A stretch of 64,000 nt of DNA from Maribacter sp. MMG018 (GTDB taxonomy: Bacteria > Bacteroidota > Bacteroidia > Flavobacteriales > Flavobacteriaceae): the NCBI RefSeq assembly GCF_018100785.1, contig NZ_JAGJEC010000002.1, positions 372,001 to 436,000 of the forward strand, read 5' to 3'. Numbering within the stretch: the stretch's first letter is position 1; each line of letters starts with the position of its first letter. The notes below the pieces were generated by a model. The model did not search any database. It had not been told where the DNA came from and saw only the letters and a list, made by a program, of their open reading frames with translations. Both the position numbers and the translations under genes were made by a program. Below are positions 9,072 through 16,803 of the stretch, in pieces.

Positions 9072-9269
9072 ATGGCTAGAACAATGTTAGAGTATAGTAA
9101 AACTGTACTTAAGAAGGTTAGTTTTGATGCTAAATTATTTTACAAGGAACTTAAAAAAGCACTTGTAAGATTACTGCCCGATGAGGTAGAGGAATTAAAA
9201 GTCTGGTTAGAGACATTTGTAGTAGACAAACCAGAGCTACAAAAAAGTTTAATCTATATAAAAGAATAA
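9072..9269 (+). CDS. Small conserved-type hypothetical protein (65 aa)
   Basis: A 65-residue soluble protein with no signal or membrane segment. It has a basic N-terminal helix, then KLFYKELKKALVRLLPDEVEELKVWLETFV, which looks like two amphipathic helices joined at a proline. I do not recognise a named family. The gene is probably real: it stands alone in a 470-base space, has a typical A-rich region before the ATG, and is followed 2 bases after the stop by a near-perfect terminator. The small size and net charge would suit an adaptor or nucleic-acid-associated protein, but nothing shows this directly. Confidence 0.65.
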   Translation: MARTMLEYSKTVLKKVSFDAKLFYKELKKALVRLLPDEVEELKVWLETFVVDKPELQKSLIYIKE

Positions 9270-9271
9270 AA

Positions 9272-9298
9272 TAAAAGCCACTTTTTAAGTGGCTTTTA
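9272..9298 (+). terminator. Rho-independent terminator of the 65-aa gene
   Basis: TAAAAGCCACTT at 9272-9283 pairs perfectly with AAGTGGCTTTTA at 9287-9298 around a 3-base loop, followed by a run of T. It starts 2 bases after the stop codon. Confidence 0.85.
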
Positions 9299-9353
9299 TT
9301 TTTCAGGTAATTTTTCGTTTGTATACAGGATCTAGTAATGGAGCAATATGAAT

Positions 9354-10292
9354 TTATTTGCTCAGAGGGCTTATTATTTTTACATCTTGAAAAGCAATGG
9401 CGCCCCTTACCACACTAGATATAACTTCTCTAAGAGCCTCTGTTATTTGTATTTTCAATTCTTTTTTGTGGTATATGAGACTAACTTCCCTAGCCGGTGA
9501 AGGGTCTACAAAATATTTTAAGTTTTGTTTTCTCTTGTCTTCCAGCTCCAATGTATTTAAGAAGGGCAATAAAGTCATTCCCAATCCTTCGTCAGATAAA
9601 TTTATCAAGGTTTCAAAACTACCACTTTGCAATTGAAAATTGTCTTCCCCAAATTTTTTAGAAGACTTGCAGAGGTTTAAGACACCATCTCTAAAGCAAT
9701 GCCCATCTTGAAGCAAAAGTATGTCGGAAGTGTCCAAATCGTCGGTTTCCAGTTTTGCAGCAGGGCTCAAACGATGATTTTTAGGAACATAGCCAACAAA
9801 AGGTTCGTAATAAAGAGGTCGTTCTTTTAAAAAATCGACTTCTAAAGGGGTAGCGGCTATGGCGGCATCCAAATGGCCATCTTCAAGGTTTTCTATAAGT
9901 CGCTCGGTATTTTGCTCTTTTATTATAAGGTTTACCTTGGGGTATTTTTTAATAAAGGTCTTTAAGAACATGGGTAAAAGGGTAGGCATGATCGTAGGTA
10001 TGATGCCCAAGGTAAAATCCCCTCCGATATATCCTTTTTCTTGGTCTACGATATCTTTGATCCTGTTGGCCTCATTGACAATATTTTTGGCCTGATCTAC
10101 AATTTTTTTTCCCACTTCCGTAACGGTAATGGGTTTTTTTCCACGATCAAATATTTGTATATCTAGCTCATCTTCAAGTTTTTGAACCTGCATACTTAAC
10201 GTAGGTTGTGTCACAAAACTTTTTTCTGCTGCCAAGGTGAAGTTTTGATGTTCGGCCACCGCTAATACATATCTTAATTGTGTAATGGTCAT
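9354..10292 (-). CDS. oxyR: LysR-type peroxide sensor OxyR
   Basis: A 312-residue LysR-family regulator. The N-terminal winged helix-turn-helix (about residues 1-60) includes TLAAEKSFVTQPTLSMQVQKLE. The C-terminal sensor domain contains GHCFRDGVLNLC, with cysteines at positions 199 and 208, the same numbers as the redox pair of E. coli OxyR that forms a disulphide with hydrogen peroxide. Next comes the OxyR-like SGSFETLINLSDEGLGMTLLP. It is transcribed away from dps, a classic OxyR target, with a shared 130-base intergenic region that holds two palindromes. Confidence 0.92.
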   Translation of the reverse strand: MTITQLRYVLAVAEHQNFTLAAEKSFVTQPTLSMQVQKLEDELDIQIFDRGKKPITVTEVGKKIVDQAKNIVNEANRIKDIVDQEKGYIGGDFTLGIIPTIMPTLLPMFLKTFIKKYPKVNLIIKEQNTERLIENLEDGHLDAAIAATPLEVDFLKERPLYYEPFVGYVPKNHRLSPAAKLETDDLDTSDILLLQDGHCFRDGVLNLCKSSKKFGEDNFQLQSGSFETLINLSDEGLGMTLLPFLNTLELEDKRKQNLKYFVDPSPAREVSLIYHKKELKIQITEALREVISSVVRGAIAFQDVKIISPLSK

Positions 10293-10313
10293 GTTAATAA
10301 TTTTGGGCTATAA

Positions 10314-10348
10314 AGGTATTAAACCTATCAATTAAGTTTATGATAAAC
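10314..10348. promoter_or_regulatory. Candidate OxyR operator between oxyR and dps
   Basis: Two palindromes lie in the divergent region: AGGTATTAAACCT at 10314-10326 (arms AGGT/ACCT) and GTTTATGATAAAC at 10336-10348 (perfect 6-base arms around one G). Their centres are 22 bases apart, about two helical turns, as expected for a tetrameric LysR regulator. TACTTTTA at 10364-10371, one mismatch from the -7 consensus, could be the dps promoter just downstream. The assignment to OxyR is inference from gene context. Confidence 0.45.
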
Positions 10349-10422
10349 GTCATATTAATTCAATACTTTTATACTTAATTATGTAAAGCATATTAGTGTA
10401 ACCAAAAAAATAAAAACAAGAC

Positions 10423-10902
10423 ATGAAACTAAACAGTATAGGTTTGGATGCCGAGAAATCCAAGGAGTTAAGCAAGGATTTAAATGTACTTTTGGCCAAT
10501 TTTCAGAGGTACTACCAAAATTTAAGAGGTATACACTGGAATATTAAGGGGAAACGCTTTTTTGACCTTCATGTAAAGTTCGAGGAGCTGTATAACGATG
10601 CAAACCTTAAGGTAGATGAAATTGCAGAGCGTATTCTTACTTTAGGTGGGGTACCGTTGCATACGTTTGAAGATTATATTGACAGTTCTTCTGTTCCGGT
10701 AGGTAAAAATATTACCAAAGATGATGATGCGATACGATTGATCGTAGATTCGTTAACAGAATTGTTATTGATAGAAAGAGGTATTTTAAATGCTTCGGAC
10801 GAAGCAAATGATGAGGGTACCAATTCTATGATGAGCGATTTTATCTCTGAACAGGAAAAAACGGTTTGGATGATGAAGGCTTGGTTGGCAGAAGAAATAT
10901 AA
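10423..10902 (+). CDS. dps: Dps-family ferritin-like DNA protection protein
   Basis: A 159-residue four-helix protein that forms 12-mers, stores iron using hydrogen peroxide, and protects DNA. The inter-subunit ferroxidase ligands are all visible with the E. coli spacing: His38 (in RGIHWNIKG), His50, Glu54, Asp65 and Glu69. The sequence ends with EKTVWMMKAWLAEEI, as in the family. It has no long lysine-rich N-terminal tail, so DNA binding may differ from the E. coli protein. Placement opposite oxyR suggests induction by peroxide. A strong terminator follows. Confidence 0.93.
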   Translation: MKLNSIGLDAEKSKELSKDLNVLLANFQRYYQNLRGIHWNIKGKRFFDLHVKFEELYNDANLKVDEIAERILTLGGVPLHTFEDYIDSSSVPVGKNITKDDDAIRLIVDSLTELLLIERGILNASDEANDEGTNSMMSDFISEQEKTVWMMKAWLAEEI

Positions 10903-10920
10903 CAGTGTCGACTCCAAACA

Positions 10921-10950
10921 AAAAAAGACCTTCTTTGGAAGGTCTTTTTT
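10921..10950. terminator. Bidirectional rho-independent terminator
   Basis: AAAAAAGACCTTC at 10921-10933 and GAAGGTCTTTTTT at 10938-10950 form a perfect 13-base stem with a TTTG loop. It is flanked by A and T runs and sits between the convergent dps and DUF2141 genes. Confidence 0.9.
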
Positions 10951-10965
10951 TGTTCTTTGATGATT

Positions 10966-11382
10966 TTAGAACCGCAATCTCAAATCTATGTCTTTATCGG
11001 CAACCTCGAATTTTGCATTTTCAAAGGTTGGTGGTCCAAATGACATATCGCCAGAAGTAGCAAAGCTCTCTTTGGGCATTCCGTTGGATTCGAAATCCAT
11101 TCTATTGTTTTCATTTTCGTCGTGCATCAACATTAAAGCAAAAGTACCCGGTTCAACATCAGAAAAAACAAGGGTAACCTCTCCTTTAACGGCATCAACT
11201 TCTGTATTTATAATACCAGGACCTTTCATAAATGTTTCCGCGGTGTGTAACGAGCCGATTACGTTTCCTTTGTCAGAGAGTATATTCTCTATGGTCACTT
11301 TCACGGTAACTCCTTTATCCTCTTGTGCCCTTAAGGCAACGGTGGCCAATGCAAATACTAAAATAAGTCCTAATCTTTTCAT
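10966..11382 (-). CDS. DUF2141 domain protein (exported)
   Basis: A 138-residue exported protein with a Sec signal ending around LRAQ. The mature part is a DUF2141 domain (PF09912): an immunoglobulin-like beta fold including GNVIGSLHTAETFMKG, FALMLMHDENENNRMDFESNGMPKESFATS and FGPPTFENAKF. The acidic stretch HDENENNRMD resembles a calcium-binding loop. The family function is unknown. A second DUF2141 gene lies at 40540. This copy shares the terminator at 10921-10950 with dps and faces away from the TonB receptor gene. Confidence 0.85.
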   Translation of the reverse strand: MKRLGLILVFALATVALRAQEDKGVTVKVTIENILSDKGNVIGSLHTAETFMKGPGIINTEVDAVKGEVTLVFSDVEPGTFALMLMHDENENNRMDFESNGMPKESFATSGDMSFGPPTFENAKFEVADKDIDLRLRF

Positions 11383-11589
11383 ATGTATGGTTTTATTGTT
11401 ATTTCAAATCTCCGGTATTCATAATGTTTTGGAAAAAGAGGATCTCTCAACTGTTGTTTTTTGTGAGTGAACCGTATTCTGAAAATTATCGTTCAATTCA
11501 GTGCGCATAATCTACGGTTCGGTAAAAACAATTGGTTTAGGTTGTTGATTACGGACAGTTTTGCAGTATAAAATATCAACAACCAACGT

Positions 11590-13749
11590 ATGAAGACTAT
11601 AACGACCTTAATTTTTTTATGTGCCAGCTTTATTGCCACGGGCCAGACCATAATATCCGGAAAGGTGAAAGATGCGAAGGGAAACCCCATAGAAGGTGCC
11701 AATGTGTATTTAGAGGGTACCTATGATGGGGCATCTACAGATGTTAAGGGCAATTTTTCTTTTGAAACAGCAGAAACGGGTACCCAAAACCTAATTGTTT
11801 CTATGGTCTCTTTTGAGAGTTATTCGCAAGTAGGGGACCTTTCTTATTTTAAGGATTTGGATATAACCTTACATGAAGCAATGAACCAGTTGAACGGGGT
11901 TACTTTAACGGCGGGCAGTTTTAAAGCGGGCGATAATTCAAAGGCCTCTGTATTAAAACCATTGGATATAGTAACCACTGCGGGTGCCGCAGGTGATTTT
12001 GTGGCCGCCTTACAAACGTTGCCCGGAACATCTACGATAAATGAAGACGGTAGATTGTTCGTAAGGGGAGGGGCCGCTGGGGAGACCCAGGTATTTATAG
12101 ATGGCTTAAGGGTGTTTCAACCCTTTAGCGCCACGGCGAACAACATACCTACAAGAGGGAGGTTTTCACCTTTTCTTTTTAAGGGAATCACTTTTAGTAC
12201 TGGAGGTTACTCTGCCGAATACGGCCAGGCCCTATCCAGTGTTCTGTTATTGAACACCACCGATATTCCCGACCAAGAAAAAACCGATATTTCCATTATG
12301 TCCGTTGGGGGTGGTGTGGGCCATACCAAAATATGGGGGAAAGAGTCTTTGAGTATCAATACTTCATATATTAATCTTTCTCCGTATCAATCATTGGTAC
12401 CCGCCGACCAAGACGTACGATGGAACAAGCCCTACGAATCAATTTCGGGAGAGGCCGTTTTTAGAAGTATAGGAGACAAGAGTATGTTTAAACTTTACTC
12501 GGGTTTTAACCATGCCAATTTAGATATTGAACAAGAAGATATCAACTATGAGGAATATGTGCCTTTTCAGTTAAAAAACAACAACCTGTATGTAAATACA
12601 TCGTACAAGTACTTTTTGGAAAACGAATGGACCATTACCTCAGGAGCGAGTATCTCTATGGATAAGAATAATATTGGAATATTCAACGATAAGGTAGATT
12701 CTAAAGAAACGGCAACCCATGTAAAGGCCAAGGTAGGCAAGAATTTCTCCAATAGGTTTCAATTGAATTTTGGTGCGGAGTATTTTTACAATAACTACGA
12801 TGAAACGTTCAAGGAAGAAATAGGTTCAGAATACGCATATGGTTATCAAGATAATTTATTAGGAGCTTTTGTAGAATCGGATATTTTCTTCAGTAATAAA
12901 TTTGCAATGAAAATAGGGGCAAGGGTAGAGAACAGTGGTCTTTTAGACCAGATCAGTTTGGCCCCTAGGGTGTCACTGGCATACAAGAGTGGGGAAAAAG
13001 GGCAATTTTCTTTGGCATACGGCGACTATTACCAAAACCCATGGACAGAGTATTTGAAATTTAATCAAGACCTTAAGGCAGAAAAGACATCCCACTATAT
13101 TTTAAACTACCAATACTTGGGTAACGATAAGACCTTTAGGGCAGAGGCCTATCATAAAACATATAACAACTTGGTAAAGTTTAATACCCAATTGCCCCAA
13201 TTTGATTCTGAATATTCAAATGCGGGAAGTGGATATGCCTCTGGTCTCGATATTTTTTGGAGGGATAATAAGAGTATAAAAAACCTTGATTATTGGATGT
13301 CATATTCTTTTTTGGATACAGAAAGAGATTATAGAAATTATGAGGAAAGGGCGACACCTACTTTTGCGCCCAAACACAGTTTTTCGTTGGTAACCAAATA
13401 TTGGTTGGCAGATTGGCGGTCGCAAATTGGTTTTTCATATAATTATGGGTCGGGAAGACCGTACGATAATCCCAATACCACGGCTTTTATGAACGAAAAA
13501 ACAAAGGCTTACAATAATTTGAGCATTAATTGGGCCTATTTGGTATCTCAACAAAAAATACTGTATTTGTCTATTAGCAATGCAGCAGGTTTTAACAATG
13601 TTAACGGGTATCAATATGCGAACACCCCTAACGACCTTGGGCGTTATGAGCGTAGGGCCATACGGCCTACGGCAGATACCTTTTTCTTTATCGGTTTCTT
13701 CTGGACCATCAGCCAGGATAAAAAAAGCAACCAATTGGACAATCTATAA
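11590..13749 (+). CDS. TonB-dependent outer-membrane receptor with carboxypeptidase-regulatory domain
   Basis: A 719-residue outer-membrane receptor. A signal peptide (cleavage after ATG-Q, near residue 20) is followed by a CarboxypepD_reg-like beta-sandwich (about 21-100, ISGKVKDAKGNPIEGANVYLEG), a plug domain (about 115-230, including GRLFVRGGAAGETQVFIDGLRVFQP) and a C-terminal 22-strand barrel. It would import a large or scarce nutrient using TonB energy. No SusD partner lies beside it, so this is not a standard polysaccharide locus. The substrate is unknown. It converges on the GH113-like gene, with only 35 bases between them. Confidence 0.9.
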   Translation: MKTITTLIFLCASFIATGQTIISGKVKDAKGNPIEGANVYLEGTYDGASTDVKGNFSFETAETGTQNLIVSMVSFESYSQVGDLSYFKDLDITLHEAMNQLNGVTLTAGSFKAGDNSKASVLKPLDIVTTAGAAGDFVAALQTLPGTSTINEDGRLFVRGGAAGETQVFIDGLRVFQPFSATANNIPTRGRFSPFLFKGITFSTGGYSAEYGQALSSVLLLNTTDIPDQEKTDISIMSVGGGVGHTKIWGKESLSINTSYINLSPYQSLVPADQDVRWNKPYESISGEAVFRSIGDKSMFKLYSGFNHANLDIEQEDINYEEYVPFQLKNNNLYVNTSYKYFLENEWTITSGASISMDKNNIGIFNDKVDSKETATHVKAKVGKNFSNRFQLNFGAEYFYNNYDETFKEEIGSEYAYGYQDNLLGAFVESDIFFSNKFAMKIGARVENSGLLDQISLAPRVSLAYKSGEKGQFSLAYGDYYQNPWTEYLKFNQDLKAEKTSHYILNYQYLGNDKTFRAEAYHKTYNNLVKFNTQLPQFDSEYSNAGSGYASGLDIFWRDNKSIKNLDYWMSYSFLDTERDYRNYEERATPTFAPKHSFSLVTKYWLADWRSQIGFSYNYGSGRPYDNPNTTAFMNEKTKAYNNLSINWAYLVSQQKILYLSISNAAGFNNVNGYQYANTPNDLGRYERRAIRPTADTFFFIGFFWTISQDKKSNQLDNL

Positions 13750-13784
13750 ATACAGCTCGTACCAGCCGCCTATATGTAGATATA

Positions 13785-15182
13785 TTAATTTTCGGTAACA
13801 CTTATTTTGTTAAGCTTATTGGTATTGGAGGATTGGGCGAACCATTTGGCAATTACATTTTCGGCAGGTTTAAAACGTGGAGAAAAATCGAGGTCTGTCT
13901 CTGCACTTTCCCTAGTGGTTCTCGTATGCCATTGCCAGATATAAATACCTGCAAACCATGGTTTGTTCCAGTTCTTTTTAAACATGGCTTCATAGGCCAA
14001 TTGTTGTGTCATATCAGATTTTTTTTCTGATAGTTTACTGAGGTAAGAACTCCATTCCCATGGTTTTATGGTCGCGTCCAGAGTACTTTTGTAACCAACC
14101 TCGGTAAAGAGAATGGGCTTGCCATATTTTTTATGTACGTTCTCTAAGGCCTTCAAATGCTTGTCCCAGCCTTTTTCGATAGTTTCCAAAGAGGGGTTTT
14201 CTTCTTTGGTTAGGGGAAAATAGGCCTGAATGCCAATATAATCTAGTTGGTCCCAAAAGGTAATATGTTCGTATTCGTCGTGCCAATTGGCGGCATAGGT
14301 AAGTTTACCATCATAAATATCCCTAATTTCCTTGATCAACAGCTCCCATTTTTCGGGTTGGTTCTTAATAGAGGTCTTTAACTCTGTTCCGATACAAAAT
14401 AGTTCTGCTTTGGTGTCCTGTGCCATCTTCGCGTAACGCAACATATGAACACGGTACGAGTTGAACCAAGTATCCCATTCGGTTTTGTTGGATAAGCTGA
14501 TATTGGAACGCCATCCATTTCGTAACCATAAATGGGGCTTTAGGTGAACACGAAGGTTTTTAGCGTGTAAGTCGTTGATGGCCCTTATCATGTTAGAGTC
14601 TCTCCGAGAATAAATACCAAGGTTGTTAGGGGCTCTTACGTGATCGCTGTTTTCGTCTTTTTGGTCAATAAAAGGTATTACCGCAACCCACTCAACATTG
14701 TTCTTGACAAGGTCGTCTATTGCTTTTGAATTATCGTTAGACCATCCAAAAACACTTATACCCCGCTGTTTTTTGTCTTTTTCATAAAGGTCTTTTGCAT
14801 AACCGGTTTTGTTTATGACACTGGTGTCCCAATCATAATGGTGCCATTCTCTTGCATTTATGAATACAATGGTCTTAAAGCCTACAAATAGCATGAGTAA
14901 CGGAAGACAGCATCGGTATAAAAATTGTTTTATGGCAATGTTACGCCCTTTGTTTTTTGAAACTTTTATAAAATGTTTGATCGTTAAAAATAGGGAATAG
15001 ACCAAAACGAACAAGACATGAAAACCTATAAGAAAATTGGAATTAAAGGCCATTTCAAAAAAGAACAAAGCACTGTCGGCGATACTGCGTTCCCTTCTAG
15101 AAAAAAGAAAGGTAAGCACCATAAATACTACCACCCAAAGTAAGGTGTATATCAGTGCTAAATTTTTGGCTCTCTTTTTCAA
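13785..15182 (-). CDS. Membrane-anchored GH113-like TIM-barrel glycosidase
   Basis: A 465-residue protein with three predicted membrane helices (about 9-29, 43-67, 88-106), then a TIM-barrel domain similar to glycoside hydrolase family 113 (beta-mannanase type). Candidate catalytic glutamates lie at the expected strand ends: CIGTELKTS (acid/base) and PILFTEVGYKS (nucleophile). WQWHTRTT near the end is also family-like. By the positive-inside rule the catalytic domain faces the periplasm. Activity on mannan is not shown by sequence, and distant GH113 relatives may act on other sugars. It lies 9 bases downstream of the PaiB-like gene, so the two are probably one operon. Confidence 0.75.
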   Translation of the reverse strand: MKKRAKNLALIYTLLWVVVFMVLTFLFSRRERSIADSALFFFEMAFNSNFLIGFHVLFVLVYSLFLTIKHFIKVSKNKGRNIAIKQFLYRCCLPLLMLFVGFKTIVFINAREWHHYDWDTSVINKTGYAKDLYEKDKKQRGISVFGWSNDNSKAIDDLVKNNVEWVAVIPFIDQKDENSDHVRAPNNLGIYSRRDSNMIRAINDLHAKNLRVHLKPHLWLRNGWRSNISLSNKTEWDTWFNSYRVHMLRYAKMAQDTKAELFCIGTELKTSIKNQPEKWELLIKEIRDIYDGKLTYAANWHDEYEHITFWDQLDYIGIQAYFPLTKEENPSLETIEKGWDKHLKALENVHKKYGKPILFTEVGYKSTLDATIKPWEWSSYLSKLSEKKSDMTQQLAYEAMFKKNWNKPWFAGIYIWQWHTRTTRESAETDLDFSPRFKPAENVIAKWFAQSSNTNKLNKISVTEN

Positions 15183-15191
15183 TCTACGTAT

Positions 15192-15800
15192 TTAATTATG
15201 TTTGTTCTTCATCTTATCGGCAACGGCTTTCGCATTAAAATCTCGCTGTTTTAATTCGGTAATTATTTGTGAATGGTCCTCTTCTCGCCCTTGAGATAGT
15301 TTGTAGGTGGCCTGTATATCGGTGATATTAATTTGAAACCCTACGACCCCCTTAATTTGTTTCATGGTCTTTTCAGAGAGGTTGTGTATGGATACGGGGT
15401 TTTCGGAATCTTTCTCGTATTTGTCCACCAGTTTGTGCATAGACGCCAAAACGGCCTCTTCCTCTAAAATTTGTATGGTACCGTATACATGTACCGCTAT
15501 ATAGTTCCATGTAGGTACTTCTTCTTCATGGTACCACGAAGAGGATATATAACTATGCGGACCATTAAAAATACAGAGTACCTGACTCTTATTTTCAAAT
15601 GATCGCCATTGTGGGTTTGCTTTTGAGATATGGCTTATAAGTACATCGTTGCCGTTTTCGTCCATATCCAATTCTAGCGGTATATGGGTGGCCCATGGTT
15701 TATTATCTACCTGATTTATCAGAATACCAAAACTGTTATGTTTTATAAAGTCTTTTACCTCTGATAAATCCTCGTTTTTGTAATGGTTGGGTATATACAT
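15192..15800 (-). CDS. PaiB-family FMN-binding protein
   Basis: A 202-residue protein of the PaiB/FMN_bind_2 family (PF04299), a flavin-reductase-like split-barrel fold. Typical stretches are MYIPNHYKNED at the start, THIPLELD, GPHSYISSSWYHEEEVPTWNYIAVHVYG in the middle, and KGVVGFQINI near the end. In Bacillus, PaiB is a negative regulator of sporulation and protease genes. In Bacteroidota these proteins are simply FMN- or haem-binding proteins of unknown role. It precedes the GH113-like gene by 9 bases. Confidence 0.88.
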   Translation of the reverse strand: MYIPNHYKNEDLSEVKDFIKHNSFGILINQVDNKPWATHIPLELDMDENGNDVLISHISKANPQWRSFENKSQVLCIFNGPHSYISSSWYHEEEVPTWNYIAVHVYGTIQILEEEAVLASMHKLVDKYEKDSENPVSIHNLSEKTMKQIKGVVGFQINITDIQATYKLSQGREEDHSQIITELKQRDFNAKAVADKMKNKHN

Positions 15801-15895
15801 AGTATAAAAGTAACCAAAACATCGATTCGTAATACGATCTTTCTATTGGTGATATGTTTTAAAGCGATAAACGGATAAAAGCGTTCTTTAAAAAG

Positions 15896-15929
15896 AAAAG
15901 CCCCATACAATAAAATGTATGGGGCTTTT
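15896..15929 (-). terminator. Rho-independent terminator after the EEP gene
   Basis: AAAAGCCCCATACA at 15896-15909 pairs with TGTATGGGGCTTTT at 15916-15929 over a 6-base loop (14-base perfect stem). On the minus strand it is followed by TTTTCTTTTT. It ends the S9 peptidase/EEP operon and can also insulate the PaiB promoter region. Confidence 0.88.
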
Positions 15930-15959
15930 TAGGTGTTTATTCAAATTGGTAGAAAAAGA

Positions 15960-16799
15960 CTAATGCATGGTCAAATGTGCCATTACTGGTAAATGATCAG
16001 AGATATGTTTATTGTTCTCCATGCGATCATCGATATGTTGGTAACTGTTTACTTCAAAATTATGAACAAAAATATAATCGATTCTTTCGTCCAGAATTTT
16101 ATTATGGTCAAAACCGCTAAAGGTACCCGTAGGGCCATAAAAGGCTTTTTTTGTTGCCGTCTGCCCATCCGTCAATTCTTTTTTAAGAAACTGGATCGGT
16201 TTTGTTTCTGGAGTACGGTTCAAATCGCCCATAAGCACTACGGGCAAGTTCTCTTTATTGATCTCCTTAATTTTTAAGGCAATCAATTCGGCCGATTTTT
16301 CACGTGCCAAAACACCTTTATGGTCAAAATGAGTGTTGAATACCCAAAAACGTTTTTTGGAGTTTATTTCTTCGAAGAGACCATAGGTACAGATACGTTC
16401 TAAAGCGGCATCCCAACCGATAGAAACTTTATCGGGAGTTTCCGATAGCCAAAAAGTATTGTCTTTTAAAAGCTTAAGGTTGTCCGCATTATATAAAATA
16501 GGGGAGTATTCGCCTTTTTTCTTTCCGTCTTCTCTCCCCACACCTATGGCTTTGTATTGGGGCAAACTTTCATCCAAATAAACTAATTGCCTTTCCAGTA
16601 CTTCTTGCATGCCTATGATATCGGGGCTATAGAATTTTAGTAACTTAACCATATCCCCTTTTCTGTCGTTCCAATTGTTAACGGTGTCGTTAACATTGTC
16701 ATATTTAATGTTATAGGTCAACACTTTTACCGTTTGGCAGTAACTGTTGGATACAACGAGGAGTATCGTTAACGATAAAATAATTTTAAATCTTTTCAT
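15960..16799 (-). CDS. Secreted endonuclease/exonuclease/phosphatase (EEP) family hydrolase
   Basis: A 279-residue exported protein of the EEP (DNase I-like) superfamily. The signal peptide runs to about residue 22. Metal and catalytic motifs are visible: TYNIKYDN, GMQEVLERQ (Glu), NTHFDHKG, MGDLNRTPE and SDHLPVMAHL at the end. Members of this subgroup act on phosphodiesters of nucleic acids or lipids, and the true substrate cannot be told. The frame extends to 16814, overlapping the previous gene. I choose the ATG at 16799 because the signal peptide begins there and it sits 4 bases after the S9 stop codon. Confidence 0.85.
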   Translation of the reverse strand: MKRFKIILSLTILLVVSNSYCQTVKVLTYNIKYDNVNDTVNNWNDRKGDMVKLLKFYSPDIIGMQEVLERQLVYLDESLPQYKAIGVGREDGKKKGEYSPILYNADNLKLLKDNTFWLSETPDKVSIGWDAALERICTYGLFEEINSKKRFWVFNTHFDHKGVLAREKSAELIALKIKEINKENLPVVLMGDLNRTPETKPIQFLKKELTDGQTATKKAFYGPTGTFSGFDHNKILDERIDYIFVHNFEVNSYQHIDDRMENNKHISDHLPVMAHLTMH

Positions 16800-16803
16800 A
16801 AAC

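Noticed and set aside
10988..11470. A 160-codon plus-strand frame over the DUF2141 gene
   Set aside because: It is antisense to a protein with a signal peptide and a clear family match, and it also crosses the intergenic region. It is a shadow frame.
11590..15182. A polysaccharide utilisation locus formed by the TonB receptor and the GH113-like gene
   Set aside because: There is no SusD-like gene, the two genes converge rather than share a transcript, and the glycosidase is tied to the inner membrane.
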